This document shows, one piece after another, positions 28,601 through 37,264 of a stretch of DNA of 64,000 nucleotides; positions within the stretch are counted from its first letter, which is position 1, and every line of letters begins with the position of its first letter. A model generated the notes under the pieces. The model ran no database searches, was not told the DNA's origin, and was given only the letters and a program-made list of their open reading frames with translations. The translations under genes were made by a program, and so were the position numbers. Source of the DNA: JAFEDN01 sp963712715 (GTDB taxonomy: Bacteria; Pseudomonadota; Gammaproteobacteria; Coxiellales; Coxiellaceae). Location: assembly GCA_963712715.1 (NCBI GenBank), contig CAVQJI010000008.1:62001-126000 (forward strand), given 5' to 3'.

Positions 28601-30038
28601 TTTCAATAGTGTTTCGGCGACGTTAACGGGTGTACCGCAGAGCAGCAGTGTGGGGGTGTATAATGTGTGTTTGACCGCGGTCGACCCGACCAACAAAGGT
28701 TCAGCGACGGTGAGTTTTATTCTCAATGTCAATTATCTGCCCGCCCTGAATTTGCCGCTGTCGAATCAGGTGGTGGGAATTGACACGCCGTTCCAGTGGG
28801 CGTTGCCATCCAGCACGTTCACCGATTCCAATCCCATCCCGACCTTGACTTATAGCGCACAACTGACCACGGGCCAACCCTTGCCGAGCTGGATCACGTT
28901 CAATAATTTCACTCAGATTTTTTCCGGCCTGGTCAACGCTAGCCTGGCTGGGAGTTATGATCTTTCCGTTATTGTCACCGATGTCTACGGAGGTCAGGCG
29001 AATGGCCAGTTTACGGTTTTGGTTGAACCACTACCCCAGTTGGGAATCAATCAGGATTCGCTAGTGACGCCGGTCGGACAGTTGTTCTCGCTCACCTTGT
29101 CTTCCAGTTTGTTTGTGGATGCGAACCCGCTGACGTACAGCGCTCAACAAACCAGTGGTGCACCCTTGCCGGGTTGGCTGACCTTTAACCCGATCACCGC
29201 TTCTTTCTCCGGCGTACCGGCGACGGTGAATCAGGGGGTATTGCCCTTGCGCGTCATTGCCACCGATCCGTACGGCGGCAGCAGCAGCACGACGTTCAAT
29301 GTGACGGTGCGGATTTTCCCACAGGCCATAGGGACGATTCCGACGCCACCGCGTTTCCGTGAACTGAAAACCGTGGATTTTACCGTGCCTTCGGGGTTGT
29401 TCACCGATGCCGATAGCAGTGTGGTGTTAACCTATAACGCGAGTTTGCAAGGGGGAGGGGCGCTGCCGAGCTGGTTGAGTTTTACCCCCGGCAATATGAG
29501 CTTTTATGGCTGGCCGTCAGCGCAGGATGAAGGCACGCTCAACCTTCAGGTCGTCGCTTCAGACGGGCAGGGCGGCAGCACGGCCCTGCCGGTGACTTTT
29601 TACATTGATCCCAACTATCCGCCGGACGTCTCGCAGCCGGTGTCCAATCAGGTGGCGAGTATCGGCGATTTGTTTACGTTCTTTGTAGCGGCGGGGACGT
29701 TTACGGATCGCAACGCTGATGGGTTAACGTACAGCGCCCGGCAAATTGATGGGGAAGATTTACCGGGCTGGTTGCGATTTATCAGTCAGAACGGTTCGAA
29801 TGTTTTCAGCGGCACACCGGGACGAAGCGACACTAATCCGATTTCCGATAAAATCATCGACCTTGCTTTGAGTGCCAGCGACGGCTTAGCCCAAACCACG
29901 ACGTCATTCACCGTCACGGTGCAAGGCACTTCCAATTTTGGCTGGTTTTTAAGAATTGGGGGCCCCTTGTTATCCGTCTTTACGCTCTTGATGTTTAGGA
30001 ATTTCAAAGTGCTCGTGGAAGTATTTTGTACAAAATAA
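25695..30038 (+). CDS. Large LVIVD-repeat and cadherin-like-repeat protein, probably cell-surface
   Basis: The ATG at 25695 sits 4 bases after AGGAGGA; a TTG at 25674 would place that site inside the gene. The product is 1447 residues. A hydrophobic segment near 15-37 (AGLVFVASTAAFLLAKTTGF) could be a signal anchor. Two blocks of LVIVD-type repeats (about residues 190-480 and 600-880) show units such as AYVANGASGLYLIDVSNPN. Then come repeated Ig/cadherin-like (He_PIG-type) domains marked by LPNWLTF, LPSWITF, LPGWLTF, LPSWLSF, LPGWLRF. The C-terminus has a membrane segment (LRIGGPLLSVFTLLMF) and a short basic tail. Such proteins are usually adhesins or surface scaffolds. The secB and J-domain genes just upstream suggest chaperone-assisted export (inference). 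Confidence 0.75.
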   Translation: MRLEQPKSSYSAYVKAGLVFVASTAAFLLAKTTGFLPDWRRWGSEESTELTVGDSSESLLTPMSPEPVAEQTEFFSTASTTDLSSTPLLTDFQEQSLPPILLDSQSEGVIEQGDEIIIDTSVVKAAQRRLLQTPSPVTVQAPIPNQVIDASQQYSYSLNSVFSPGYFALSAGTLPSWLSLQYGFTGSLNPGSASGVAIQSHYAFVAANSGGLVVVDVSNPIQPTSVAELSVGGYAVDVMIQGSLAAVVAVNYDGVKIVNISNPQQPTVLGSLNWPTISLEAGLYWNGNLLYVTREVAFGNHSLEILSVTNPAIPVSLSSLNFPGGGLTVAVQGTVAYVANGASGLYLIDVSNPNVPIPLGSYMTGDQAYDVAVQNSLAYVAYGISGLRIVNVTNSSAPALVNTIPAVGSVQAVTLQGSLVFVSDTASGVSVWNVSNPSQPVLWGSYKAGGVASEMVLSGSLLMMAYGSSGLQIADLRTGQLTGTPTVALSGQSWTITVAAQSTNTSLTSDSFQLTADQLPHPVNTGLTDLSLNPNPLVPFSQAIDTRVLFVDPDGTFLSLVLALNINNNPTNTTLPGFLSLSLSPTLSGSVILPGGSSAQKVAIQGTTAYVAAQNGGVQVVSFANPTAPLVIGSYAVTGAQDIIVQNNIAYVAGSTGLTILNVINPTPTFLGKLNSVQALNGLALMNNLLSWADNGGVQVVDVTNPSAPVSLGRFNTSSIAFQVAWQSPLNNELLVADNAFGMQVWDVTTPSAPVKLGAISTPSYAYSITPFNRTSAVVGDLYDGLILMNTVTPSNLSTMGTYRSTQGNPYDIVVQGSVAFVADFDQGLLLVNLSIPTAPRKLGGYNTPSNAYGVAVSGSTVVIAADTSVQVLDVSTWQLNAYPTTNDGGNYALTLTVTDIYGGPTSVNFNIRVEGAPRVNGVIPPQFAKVGQAFSYFIPQGLITDPNFDTLSFSAQLANGQTLPNWLTFNSVSATLTGVPQSSSVGVYNVCLTAVDPTNKGSATVSFILNVNYLPALNLPLSNQVVGIDTPFQWALPSSTFTDSNPIPTLTYSAQLTTGQPLPSWITFNNFTQIFSGLVNASLAGSYDLSVIVTDVYGGQANGQFTVLVEPLPQLGINQDSLVTPVGQLFSLTLSSSLFVDANPLTYSAQQTSGAPLPGWLTFNPITASFSGVPATVNQGVLPLRVIATDPYGGSSSTTFNVTVRIFPQAIGTIPTPPRFRELKTVDFTVPSGLFTDADSSVVLTYNASLQGGGALPSWLSFTPGNMSFYGWPSAQDEGTLNLQVVASDGQGGSTALPVTFYIDPNYPPDVSQPVSNQVASIGDLFTFFVAAGTFTDRNADGLTYSARQIDGEDLPGWLRFISQNGSNVFSGTPGRSDTNPISDKIIDLALSASDGLAQTTTSFTVTVQGTSNFGWFLRIGGPLLSVFTLLMFRNFKVLVEVFCTK

Positions 30039-30169
30039 TAGTGGTCATAAGCGAATCAATTTTTGAGTTGTCATGACAGTCATTCGAACTGAGAAAGAAA
30101 TAGACGAAGAATTGAATCAAAAATAGCTATTTTTGTATTTTAGAAAAAGTGATCCCGTAAAATTAAAAT
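30039..30169. repeat. Intergenic region with perfect 18-bp palindrome CAAAAATAGCTATTTTTG
   Basis: The palindrome lies at 30118-30135, 35 bases from the IS91-like transposase stop. Half of it (AAAAATAGCTA) recurs at 31856-31866 on the other side of that gene pair. IS91-type elements carry terminal hairpins, so this may mark an element end, but the boundary is not proven. Confidence 0.35.
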
Positions 30170-31372
30170 TTATGGTATTTGTAGAAGCGCCAATTGACGA
30201 TGTAATTTGATGAGTTGATGGACAGCGGTTTTGCCGAGATGAACGGTGGTTAATCGAAGTGGCTGTCCGCACAAGATGCAAACCAGCGGTTTGAAATGAA
30301 AATTTTTCTCGATTAATTCTGCATAAGTGGATATCACCTTAGATAATGTTTTTTGTTGTCCAATGAGTCGATAAACGATCGGTAATAATTTTGTTCTGAT
30401 TCGATTCGACAGAAAACCATAGTATCGAATCATGCGCAATCCAACGTCAGGGATATGCTGTACAAAGCGAGCAATAAATTCTTCGGCACTGAGCTGGCAT
30501 TGTTGATGAGTGTGAGTGGTGTGATCCAGATAGTCAAAAACGACAGATTGACCATCGTAATGTCTCAGTTTTGATTCAGCGATCGCTGGGCGTTTAATAT
30601 ATCGAGCCAGATAAGCCACATTTTTTTTATAATCAGCAGAGGGCTTGCTGCAGTGAACAACCCAATACTTTTTGTAGAGAAAATTGAGGAAATGGCTAAA
30701 GGTAAAAGTTGGATTGAGTCGCTTTTGAATAGCAGGGGGAATGATCAGAGATTGACTTTGGTAAGCCTCTCGAAATAAGTGGATAATTTGATATCGCCAT
30801 ATTTTCATCAGGGTTTTTTGTTCAAAAAATACTGATTTCCACTGGCTTCCGTCTTCAGAGAGTCCGCCGTTCGTTGTGGAAACATGAACGTGTACATTAC
30901 GCTTTAGGTTACGACCAAAGGTATGAAGGGCGATAAAAATACCGGGGATTAGTTTTTTTTCTTGAGTGAATGTTTGGATGCAGTGAGCAGCCAGCCGTGA
31001 GACTTGATTGAGCAATGAGCGGTTATACCAGAAAAAATCCCATAATTCGCAAGGCATGGTGAAAGTAATATGTTGCCAGGAGGTGTTGGGTAAAATATTG
31101 TTTTGTTTTTCTATCCAAATTTCAGTCGCTTTTTTACCACATGAGGAACAGGCTTTGCTTTTGCAGGTATGAAAAACATATTTGATGTGAGCGCAGGCAG
31201 GATTTGAGCAATGATATTCATGATAACCCCGAACACTATGTCGGCAACTGAGCAATTTAACGACGGCGATGATGATGCCCATTCTTAAAGTATCTTTATA
31301 TTTTTCATAAAACCGGAACCAATTCTGATTGGATAGAAGAATTTGTTTAATGGTGTATTTTCTTTTCATCAT
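30170..31372 (-). CDS. IS91-family (HUH) transposase
   Basis: A product of 400 residues. The N-terminal zinc-binding domain has paired cysteines (HTCKSKACSSCGKKATEIW). The HUH metal-binding motif is HVHVSTTNGG, and a candidate catalytic tyrosine lies in YLARYIKRP. These are features of rolling-circle transposases that nick and join single-stranded DNA. The gene appears full-length for the family. A 105-aa companion gene lies 118 bases upstream on the same strand. Element ends were not fixed, because IS91 elements do not make target duplications. Confidence 0.8.
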   Translation of the reverse strand: MMKRKYTIKQILLSNQNWFRFYEKYKDTLRMGIIIAVVKLLSCRHSVRGYHEYHCSNPACAHIKYVFHTCKSKACSSCGKKATEIWIEKQNNILPNTSWQHITFTMPCELWDFFWYNRSLLNQVSRLAAHCIQTFTQEKKLIPGIFIALHTFGRNLKRNVHVHVSTTNGGLSEDGSQWKSVFFEQKTLMKIWRYQIIHLFREAYQSQSLIIPPAIQKRLNPTFTFSHFLNFLYKKYWVVHCSKPSADYKKNVAYLARYIKRPAIAESKLRHYDGQSVVFDYLDHTTHTHQQCQLSAEEFIARFVQHIPDVGLRMIRYYGFLSNRIRTKLLPIVYRLIGQQKTLSKVISTYAELIEKNFHFKPLVCILCGQPLRLTTVHLGKTAVHQLIKLHRQLALLQIP

Positions 31373-31490
31373 TGAACCGATAGATACTATTGGTTTTGAT
31401 TATTTCAGGAGAAGACGATGATTTCAATGGACGTAAAAAAGCTTAATGAGGGAGATACGTGATGAGGATACTAATCGATGTAGGCTATTT

Positions 31491-31808
31491 TCAAGGAGTG
31501 ACGTAAGGATCGATATATAATCCGTGTTCAAATGGATCATTGAGATTGAGGGGAGGAGGTGCTTCTCGAAGTTCAAAAAAACCGCAGACTGGGCAACAGC
31601 CCACATACTGAAACGAGTGTTGAGGCCATTGAGAATCGAGGATTTTCCAAAAGCGATGGATAATGGCGTTATTTTGTTGGATGAGGAGTAATTTTTTAAT
31701 GCGTTCTAAGGATTTCGATTTTTCTTTAGCGATTTGAGATAAAATTTTGTTGACCATCTGATGTTGTTCAAAATTTTTTCCAAAATCGGATGCAGTGTGA
31801 ATATGCAC
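31491..31808 (-). CDS. Small accessory protein of the IS91-like element
   Basis: A product of 105 residues, helical and Lys-rich in its first two thirds, with a Cys pair in VGCCPVCGFFELREAPP. It starts MHIHTASDFGKNFEQH with GGGAGGAGATACTT before the ATG. It is divergent from known families as far as I can tell, but its position and shared strand with the IS91-like transposase suggest it belongs to the element. Function unknown. Confidence 0.5.
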   Translation of the reverse strand: MHIHTASDFGKNFEQHQMVNKILSQIAKEKSKSLERIKKLLLIQQNNAIIHRFWKILDSQWPQHSFQYVGCCPVCGFFELREAPPPLNLNDPFEHGLYIDPYVTP

Positions 31809-31863
31809 AAGTATCTCCTCCCTGGATAACTGCAGTTAGCATAGTCAAAATGATAAAAAATAG

Positions 31864-32547
31864 CTACTGCCCAGTCGCCGAAGGCCTGACTTGAACAATC
31901 AAAAAAGCCTTGAAAAAAATCGGACTAATGGATTAGAAAACATGACTCCTACGGCGGCAAGAGAAGGACATGCCTTATTACAAGGATTATTAATCTGTGG
32001 TCGTTGTGGGTATCGACTGACTGTGCGTTATACAGATCATAATGGGATTCGCCCTGCTTATCAGTGTAATTGGCAAAAACGTCATGGCGTTAATCTTAAA
32101 TCCTGCCTTTCTGTATTAGCTACTCCATTAGATCAAACTATTTCAAAAAAAATATTGACCGTAATGAATTCGAATCAAATTGATATTGCAATTAAAGCAT
32201 TTGAAGAATTGGAACAAAGAGGCGAATCTCTAGAAAAACAGTGGAAAATGAAGATCGACAGAGCAGATTATGAAGTGCAAATTACTCAACGACGATATGA
32301 GGAAGTAGATCCGTCTAATCGACTAGTCGCCGCAACCCTTGAAAAACGTTGGAATGAATCGTTAATAGCGCTGGAAGAAATTCATAAGAAATATGCTGAA
32401 TATCAAGAGAAGAATGCTCTAATTCAAGTAAAACAATACAAGGAAAATATTGTGGCATTAGCCAAAGATTTTAGTGTTCTCTGGAATGCTGATTCTACCA
32501 GTTCAAAAGATCGTAAACGTATTTTGCGACTATTGATTAAAGATATT
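31864..32547 (+). pseudogene. Serine recombinase, middle fragment (zinc beta ribbon), split by IS21-like element
   Basis: The frame opens after a TAG at 31861 and encodes a recombinase zinc beta-ribbon (GLLICGRCGYRLTVRY, then CNWQ and SCLSV) followed by a coiled-coil region. The N-terminal resolvase catalytic domain is missing; the sequence before it belongs to the IS91-like region. The frame runs into the IS21-like element at 32548. Joining codon ATT (32545-32547) to ACG at 36215 restores RLLIKDITVEKL. With the absent catalytic part and the nonsense codon downstream, this is a dead large serine recombinase. Confidence 0.85.
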
Positions 32548-32552
32548 TGTCA

Positions 32553-32597
32553 ATTTGCGCCTTAATGGAGCCAGCGATTTGCGGCATAATGGAGCCA
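32553..32597. repeat. Left terminal repeats of the IS21-like element (2 units)
   Basis: ATTTGCGCCTTAATGGAGCC at 32553 and ATTTGCGGCATAATGGAGCC at 32577 are inverted relative to the five units at the right end. Multiple terminal repeats are typical transposase binding sites of IS21 elements. Confidence 0.85.
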
Positions 32598-32759
32598 CTA
32601 AAAGTGGCCAAATTCGGTGATTTTTAACCTCGTAAAAAGCATGTCAAACCGCCTTCTACTTTTCACTTTTTTATTCTTGCCTGGAATTATAAATTTGTCC
32701 AATATTTTTTTTAGCATACGCTGGAGGATTTTTGCTATTCATAGAGGATTGCTTAGGCG

Positions 32760-32786
32760 AAGATAACGTTACAGTAACGTTATCTT
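32760..32786. repeat. 27-bp hairpin at the start of non-coding module A
   Basis: AAGATAACGTTAC and GTAACGTTATCTT flank a single central A. The ACAGTAACGTTA core recurs in the larger palindrome at 33047. Confidence 0.85.
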
Positions 32787-33260
32787 TACCGTTCTGTTAC
32801 GGATAACCCTCATCACCGAACGGGAAGAAGAGCCTATAGATCGATAAGCGGTGAAGGGGGTCGCCGCCAATAGCGCCGCTACAGAATTTCTGGAGTCACT
32901 CAACGTTATCGGCGCGGTGCGCGGGCGAAGCCCGCCCAATGGCCTTCCACCCGTCTACTGAACCTATGCTTAAGAATGACGCCCTAAAAATATCACATTA
33001 ATATTGATATTTGACGATATTTTAGGGCTATGATTGGATATAAAACTAAAAATAACATAACAGTAACGTTACTGTTATGTTATTTTTATGTTATTCAGGA
33101 CAAACATCACCGGAAGAGAATAAGCGAATGTCCACGAAAGAGCGATGAAGCGGGTCGGTGATAGCGCCACTACGGAGTAGACGGAGCTGCCAGACGTGAT
33201 CGGCGCGGTACGCGGCGAAGCCGCCCAATGGCCGACGGGACGCTCTACCGGGTACTTATC
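32787..33260. repeat. Two diverged copies of a structured non-coding module inside the IS21-like element
   Basis: Module A (about 32760-32950) and module B (about 33047-33260) each begin with a perfect palindrome and then share blocks in the same order: CATCACCG, GAAG-rich spacer, GTGAAGGGGGTCG or ATGAAGCGGGTCG, ATAGCGCCnCTAC, ATCGGCGCGGTnCGCG, and GCGAAGCC(C)GCCCAATGGCC, whose GCGGGCGAAGCCCGC can form a hairpin. No coding frame is credible across it. Confidence 0.6.
33047..33088. repeat. 42-bp perfect palindrome
   Basis: The sequence is an exact inverted repeat centred between 33067 and 33068, with a core CAGTAACGTTACTG. The outermost pair is T33047 with A33088. It could form a cruciform or be a dimeric protein-binding site. 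Confidence 0.9.
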
Positions 33261-33473
33261 GGGACGGACGCACTCCGGGAGTTAAAAACAGTCTGAAGTG
33301 TGAAGAGTGTTTAAGGTCGGGCTGGCACAAGGTGAGTGAACCGTGTGGCGTCTCACCTTGTTGACTATCGACTGAAGTTGTTCGCCTCGCCCTTGGTGTG
33401 GGACCAGGGCGGAAAGGCGTCCGTGAATGCGGCCAGCAACAGGGCTGGGGTTTATTAAATTTTGGGGGTATCA

Positions 33474-33506
33474 CAGGGTGAGCAATTTCCCGATTGCTTC
33501 ACCCTG
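33474..33506. repeat. Hairpin near the istB 3' end
   Basis: CAGGGTGAGCAAT and ATTGCTTCACCCTG pair with one bulged base around a 6-base loop. It lies between the structured modules and the istB stop, and could be a transcription end signal or structured RNA. The rest of 33261-33589 has no supported gene. Confidence 0.55.
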
Positions 33507-33589
33507 TTAACAATGGCTGGAGTCGCTCTCTCACAGGGGTTAGGAACAAGGGAGAAAGAGAGCGATATTTATCATTGCTGACCACCGGT

Positions 33590-34411
33590 TTACTGGGCAT
33601 CTGTCTGGTTTATCGAACTCACCGCTGGAGTATCTGCTTCCTGCCGGGGAGGCGAAACGGTTTTTTTTCCCGTTAAATAGTTACGACTACGACGATAAGT
33701 GTCTCCTTCCAAAGGGACCAGATACGCCTGATCGCGTAGACGATCTAATGTCGCTGCTGCTAATAAGCGATTAGGAAAAGCGTCTCCCCATTCGCTCCAT
33801 TCTAAATTACTGGTGACGATCGTGGGTACCCGCTCATATCGTTCGGAAATGAGGATATGAAAATCTTCATCCTGCGGAGAACGTAACGGCTTTAGCCCAA
33901 AATCGTCGATGATCAGCAGGGATACTTTCACCAGTGTCATCAATTTCTTTTCATAACGGCCAACAGCTTTTGCCGTCTGTAAATCATTCAGCATTCGGGT
34001 TTGCGTCATCCACAACACATCGATACCCTGTCGTATCGCGCAATGTCCTAACGCCTGCGCTATATGACTTTTTCCGGTTCCGCACGGTCCCGCGATTAAA
34101 ACGGGGGCTTTTTCTGCAATAAAACGACAGGTTGCCAAATCCTGAATTTGCGGTCGGCTGATTTTCGGGTTATATAAGAAATCAAAATTTTCCAGGGTCT
34201 TGTCGGCTTCCAAACCGGATCGCGTGAGGCGGGCAATAAATTTTTTACTTTCCCGGGACATCATTTCGTCCTGTAATAACAGGGCAAAAAATTCCGGGTA
34301 ACTTAAATGGCGTTCAATCGCTTCCCGATTTCGTTCTGCGATGTGTTCGTACATATTGGACAACTTTAATTGTTTGAGTAAAGTATTAATTTCGGGCATG
34401 GGATGCATCAT
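33590..34411 (-). CDS. istB: IS21-family ATP-binding helper IstB
   Basis: A product of 273 residues of the IstB/DnaC-like AAA+ family. It has Walker A GPCGTGKSH and Walker B LLIIDDFG, preceded by the family N-terminal region (LLKQLKLSNMYEHIAER). IstB binds target DNA and helps IstA. The C-terminal tail (TVSPPRQEADTPAVSS) is longer than usual. The start at 34411 lies 28 bases after the istA stop, with AAGGAGATTTTTTT before it. Confidence 0.93.
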   Translation of the reverse strand: MMHPMPEINTLLKQLKLSNMYEHIAERNREAIERHLSYPEFFALLLQDEMMSRESKKFIARLTRSGLEADKTLENFDFLYNPKISRPQIQDLATCRFIAEKAPVLIAGPCGTGKSHIAQALGHCAIRQGIDVLWMTQTRMLNDLQTAKAVGRYEKKLMTLVKVSLLIIDDFGLKPLRSPQDEDFHILISERYERVPTIVTSNLEWSEWGDAFPNRLLAAATLDRLRDQAYLVPLEGDTYRRSRNYLTGKKTVSPPRQEADTPAVSSINQTDAQ

Positions 34412-34439
34412 AAAAAAATCTCCTTAAAAGTGGGGTTGA

Positions 34440-35996
34440 TTATTGCAATAACGTCGATGTATTTCGACCATAACGTCCTTTACCCGTGTAGGTTTCTGCT
34501 AATGTGTCAAAGACTTCTTCGACAGGCAAAGGTCCATATTCTAATCCATTGGCCAGCATCGTTTTAATGGTGCGGTAGTAAGGACTGTGAAAAGCCATCG
34601 CCCGTCGACAGGCCGCATCTAAACGGGAAGCGCCATATTTATTTTGTAAGTGTAAAATGCCCTGCACCGCTCGCAGTCGATCGACGACAGCATCATCAAA
34701 GAGCGCACGGACGACCTGCTCACAGTACACACCCACTTCACAGGATTTTTTCAAACACCATTGTGGATTATGCATCGCATAAGCCAATGCGTTCGGGGGT
34801 AAGTGTTCCTGCAGGGTGGTAAGCGAACCCGGTCGAAATAAACGGGCATGAATAGCGACCAGCTCATGGTCGTGATATATGCGGATGCTGGTTTCGCCGG
34901 CGCGTAACCATAAGGCTTGATGGACACGTTGATAGGGAACCGAATAACGACATTTTGCAAATTGAATATGGCAATCACCATGCACTTTTACTTTGGCCCA
35001 GCACGCCAGTTCAACCGGTTTTTCGGGCAATGGCTTTAAGAGCTTTTTTTCAATCTCAAAGCGTATCAGTGGTTTTTCATAGGTGCTGCCATGAATACGA
35101 TTGCCGGCAACGGTTAATACCCAATGCATTAATTCACGATTGGAACTGGCCAGGTTTCGAAATTCGCGTAACGGAATAAAGTTGTTCTTGACATATTTGA
35201 CGCCCGATTCCACTCTGCCTTTTTTCTGAGGATCGTACGGCGGACAGGCAGAAATCATAAACCCATAGCCTTCAGCGAATTCACCATAAGCGCGTTGCAC
35301 TTCCGGATCATGGTAACAGGCCCGCGTGATTGCGCATTTGCAATTATCGACTAGAATTTTAGAAGGCACTCCACCAAAAAATTCAAGCGCACGTCGATGA
35401 CAACCCAACCACGTGATGACATCCTGTCGACGAACGATTTCCGCATATTGGTGTCGGCTCCAGGCGAGCACCATAACGAAAATCCACGTGGGTAGGGTTT
35501 CTCCTGTTTCTTCATCGACGATCCTGGGTCCCGCGCCAAAATCCACCTGTGCACATTCGCCGGGTTTAAATTCCAATACCGTTGTTGTGGCTGGCGGCGT
35601 TTGTTCCTCGAGTTTTTTGACAAACCGTTGCACCGAAAAATAACTACCGCTGAACCCATGCTCGCGTTGCAATGCCGCATGGATGGTAGTCGTTTGTATG
35701 CCCTGTTGATGCCAGTCAACGATTTTTTTCTCATAAGGCAATACCGACGAAGCGTGGATAATAGGGCGGCTGCTTTTTGCCGCTCCATTGAGTAATTTGG
35801 CGAGTTCCTGGTTATCCGGCAAGGAGACCTCAGGATTCAGCCAACCTTGTTGAGCGGCTATTTGCCGGATGCCTTTGATCTTTTTACGGCCAGCAAATCC
35901 AGCCCGGGCAATGGATCGATCCCTTTCCCCTTGCCGCATCAGGCCAATTATTTGACGATATTCGTACATTTCAAACCTCCGATTAGACATAGTCAT
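34440..35996 (-). CDS. istA: IS21-family transposase IstA
   Basis: A product of 518 residues with an N-terminal helix-turn-helix region (RQIIGLMRQGERDRSIAR) and an rve/DDE catalytic core: Asp in CAQVDFGAGP, Asp in KILVDNCKCA and Glu in KKGRVESGVKY. A C-terminal beta-barrel-like domain follows. It catalyses cut-and-paste or circle-mediated transposition with IstB. No frameshift was seen, so it may be active. Confidence 0.93.
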   Translation of the reverse strand: MTMSNRRFEMYEYRQIIGLMRQGERDRSIARAGFAGRKKIKGIRQIAAQQGWLNPEVSLPDNQELAKLLNGAAKSSRPIIHASSVLPYEKKIVDWHQQGIQTTTIHAALQREHGFSGSYFSVQRFVKKLEEQTPPATTTVLEFKPGECAQVDFGAGPRIVDEETGETLPTWIFVMVLAWSRHQYAEIVRRQDVITWLGCHRRALEFFGGVPSKILVDNCKCAITRACYHDPEVQRAYGEFAEGYGFMISACPPYDPQKKGRVESGVKYVKNNFIPLREFRNLASSNRELMHWVLTVAGNRIHGSTYEKPLIRFEIEKKLLKPLPEKPVELACWAKVKVHGDCHIQFAKCRYSVPYQRVHQALWLRAGETSIRIYHDHELVAIHARLFRPGSLTTLQEHLPPNALAYAMHNPQWCLKKSCEVGVYCEQVVRALFDDAVVDRLRAVQGILHLQNKYGASRLDAACRRAMAFHSPYYRTIKTMLANGLEYGPLPVEEVFDTLAETYTGKGRYGRNTSTLLQ

Positions 35997-36084
35997 TTCT
36001 CCCTTTAATCAAGTTATAAAGGTCAGAAATTACTCTATTTCATGAAAGTTTGACACACGAATACGGGTTATTTTATGTACTCAC

Positions 36085-36204
36085 TGGCTCCATTAAGCCG
36101 CAAATGAAGTGGCTCCATTAAGGCGCAAATCCACTGGCTCCATTATGGCGCAAATGAAGTGGCTCCATTAGCCGCAAATCGATTGGCTCCATTGAGGCGC
36201 AAAT
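36085..36204. repeat. Right terminal repeat array of the IS21-like element (5 units)
   Basis: Five direct copies of TGGCTCCATTAaGsCGCAAAT start at 36085, 36110, 36135, 36160 and 36184, a 25-base period (24 for the last step). The left end has only two inverted copies. The array lies upstream of istA and probably includes its promoter region and transposase sites. Confidence 0.92.
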
Positions 36205-36209
36205 TAACA

Positions 36210-36736
36210 ATATTACGGTGGAGAAATTAATTAACGCTAGAAAAAGCACATTGCATATTCGCTGGCAAGGTGGAGCTACGGAAAGCATAGAAGTAGAATT
36301 ACCTCAAAAATCACATGAAAAATGGCGTCATTCTCCTGAGTTGATTGAACAAGTCCGGCAATTAGCGTTGACGATGACTGATCAGCAAATTGTTGAGCAA
36401 TTTAATCAAATGGAATTGAAAACCAATAAGAGAAATTCTTATACGATAGAGAGTGTTCAATAGATTCGATTTAAGCATAAAATCTCTGCACCACGACGGC
36501 AAAAAGAAGGAGAGATATCCGTCAAGGAAGCCGCCGAAAAATTTAACGTGAGCCAGTATGTGATTTATGACTGGATTAAACGTGGTATAATTAATGAGCG
36601 GCGCAGCGGCTTGAAGTTCTGGTTATTTATTGGACCAGAAAAAGAGCTTGAACTTAGGAAGATAGTTGAAAATTCAACTAAAATTGGTATTGCGCGATCA
36701 AAATCCCAAAATAAAATTGTAGGAGGGGTATTATGA
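36210..36736 (+). pseudogene. Serine recombinase, C-terminal fragment with a nonsense codon
   Basis: This continues the recombinase interrupted at 32547. ITVEKLINARKSTLHIRWQ leads into a helix-turn-helix-like end (EISVKEAAEKFNVSQYVIYD) and finishes GGVL at a TGA at 36734. An in-frame TAG at 36461-36463 falls where relatives have a Trp before IRYKHRI, so it looks like a TGG to TAG change. Together with the missing N-terminus this shows long-standing decay. Confidence 0.85.
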
Positions 36737-37264
36737 AGTCACCGTCGGAATTGAAAGAGGACGTTTCTTATTTTTATCGTTGTTCTTCGGAATGTAAATC
36801 CGTCTCAAAGGTTGCGGCGTATAACCACGTCTTTTGAGTAACAAAATGGCTTGAGATTTATCCGCCGGAGTTGACCAAGTCAGTCCATCAACCCCCGGTG
36901 TGTTTTTACCTTTATTTTCAGTCACTCGTTTAACGGCCAGTGCTTTGCCGGAAAACGAATGGGTCAGTATCCATTGCAAAGCTTTCACTTTGCCTGGTTT
37001 ACCTTCCTGTGCCGCCTTTACAATACGTGCTTGCAGCTTTTTAACCGTTTGATGGCATCGCGCCCAGTCTATGCTGTGCCAATGCGTATCATAGGTGCCC
37101 TTCCGGCGACCATGCGTGCCGTAATTAAATTTTTCAATTATGATGAGTTTGCGCAGCGTCCATTTTCTTGCAAGAATGGGTGAAAATGCTTGATTTTTAA
37201 AATATTCTGATACAAACTCTCGCCAATGACAGGATTGTCATCATGAAGATAAAAGGAAGATCAT

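Larger units (their letters stand above)
32548..36209 (-). mobile_element. IS21-family insertion sequence with 5-bp target duplication
   Basis: The ends are TGTCAATTTGCGCC (32548) and, as reverse complement, TGTTAATTTGCGCC (ending at 36209). ATATT is duplicated at 32543-32547 and 36210-36214. The element carries istA and istB on the minus strand and about 1 kb of non-coding, highly structured DNA at the istB end, which is unusually long for the family. Removal of the element plus one target copy restores a recombinase reading frame exactly. Confidence 0.93.

Noticed and set aside
30119..31866. AAAAATAGCTA at both sides of the IS91-like genes as a target duplication
   Set aside because: IS91-family elements do not normally make target duplications, and one copy is part of a palindrome, so chance or element-end structure is more likely.
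32760..33088. Palindromes as part of a CRISPR array
   Set aside because: There are only two different palindromes, about 290 bases apart, with no regular spacing and no cas genes.
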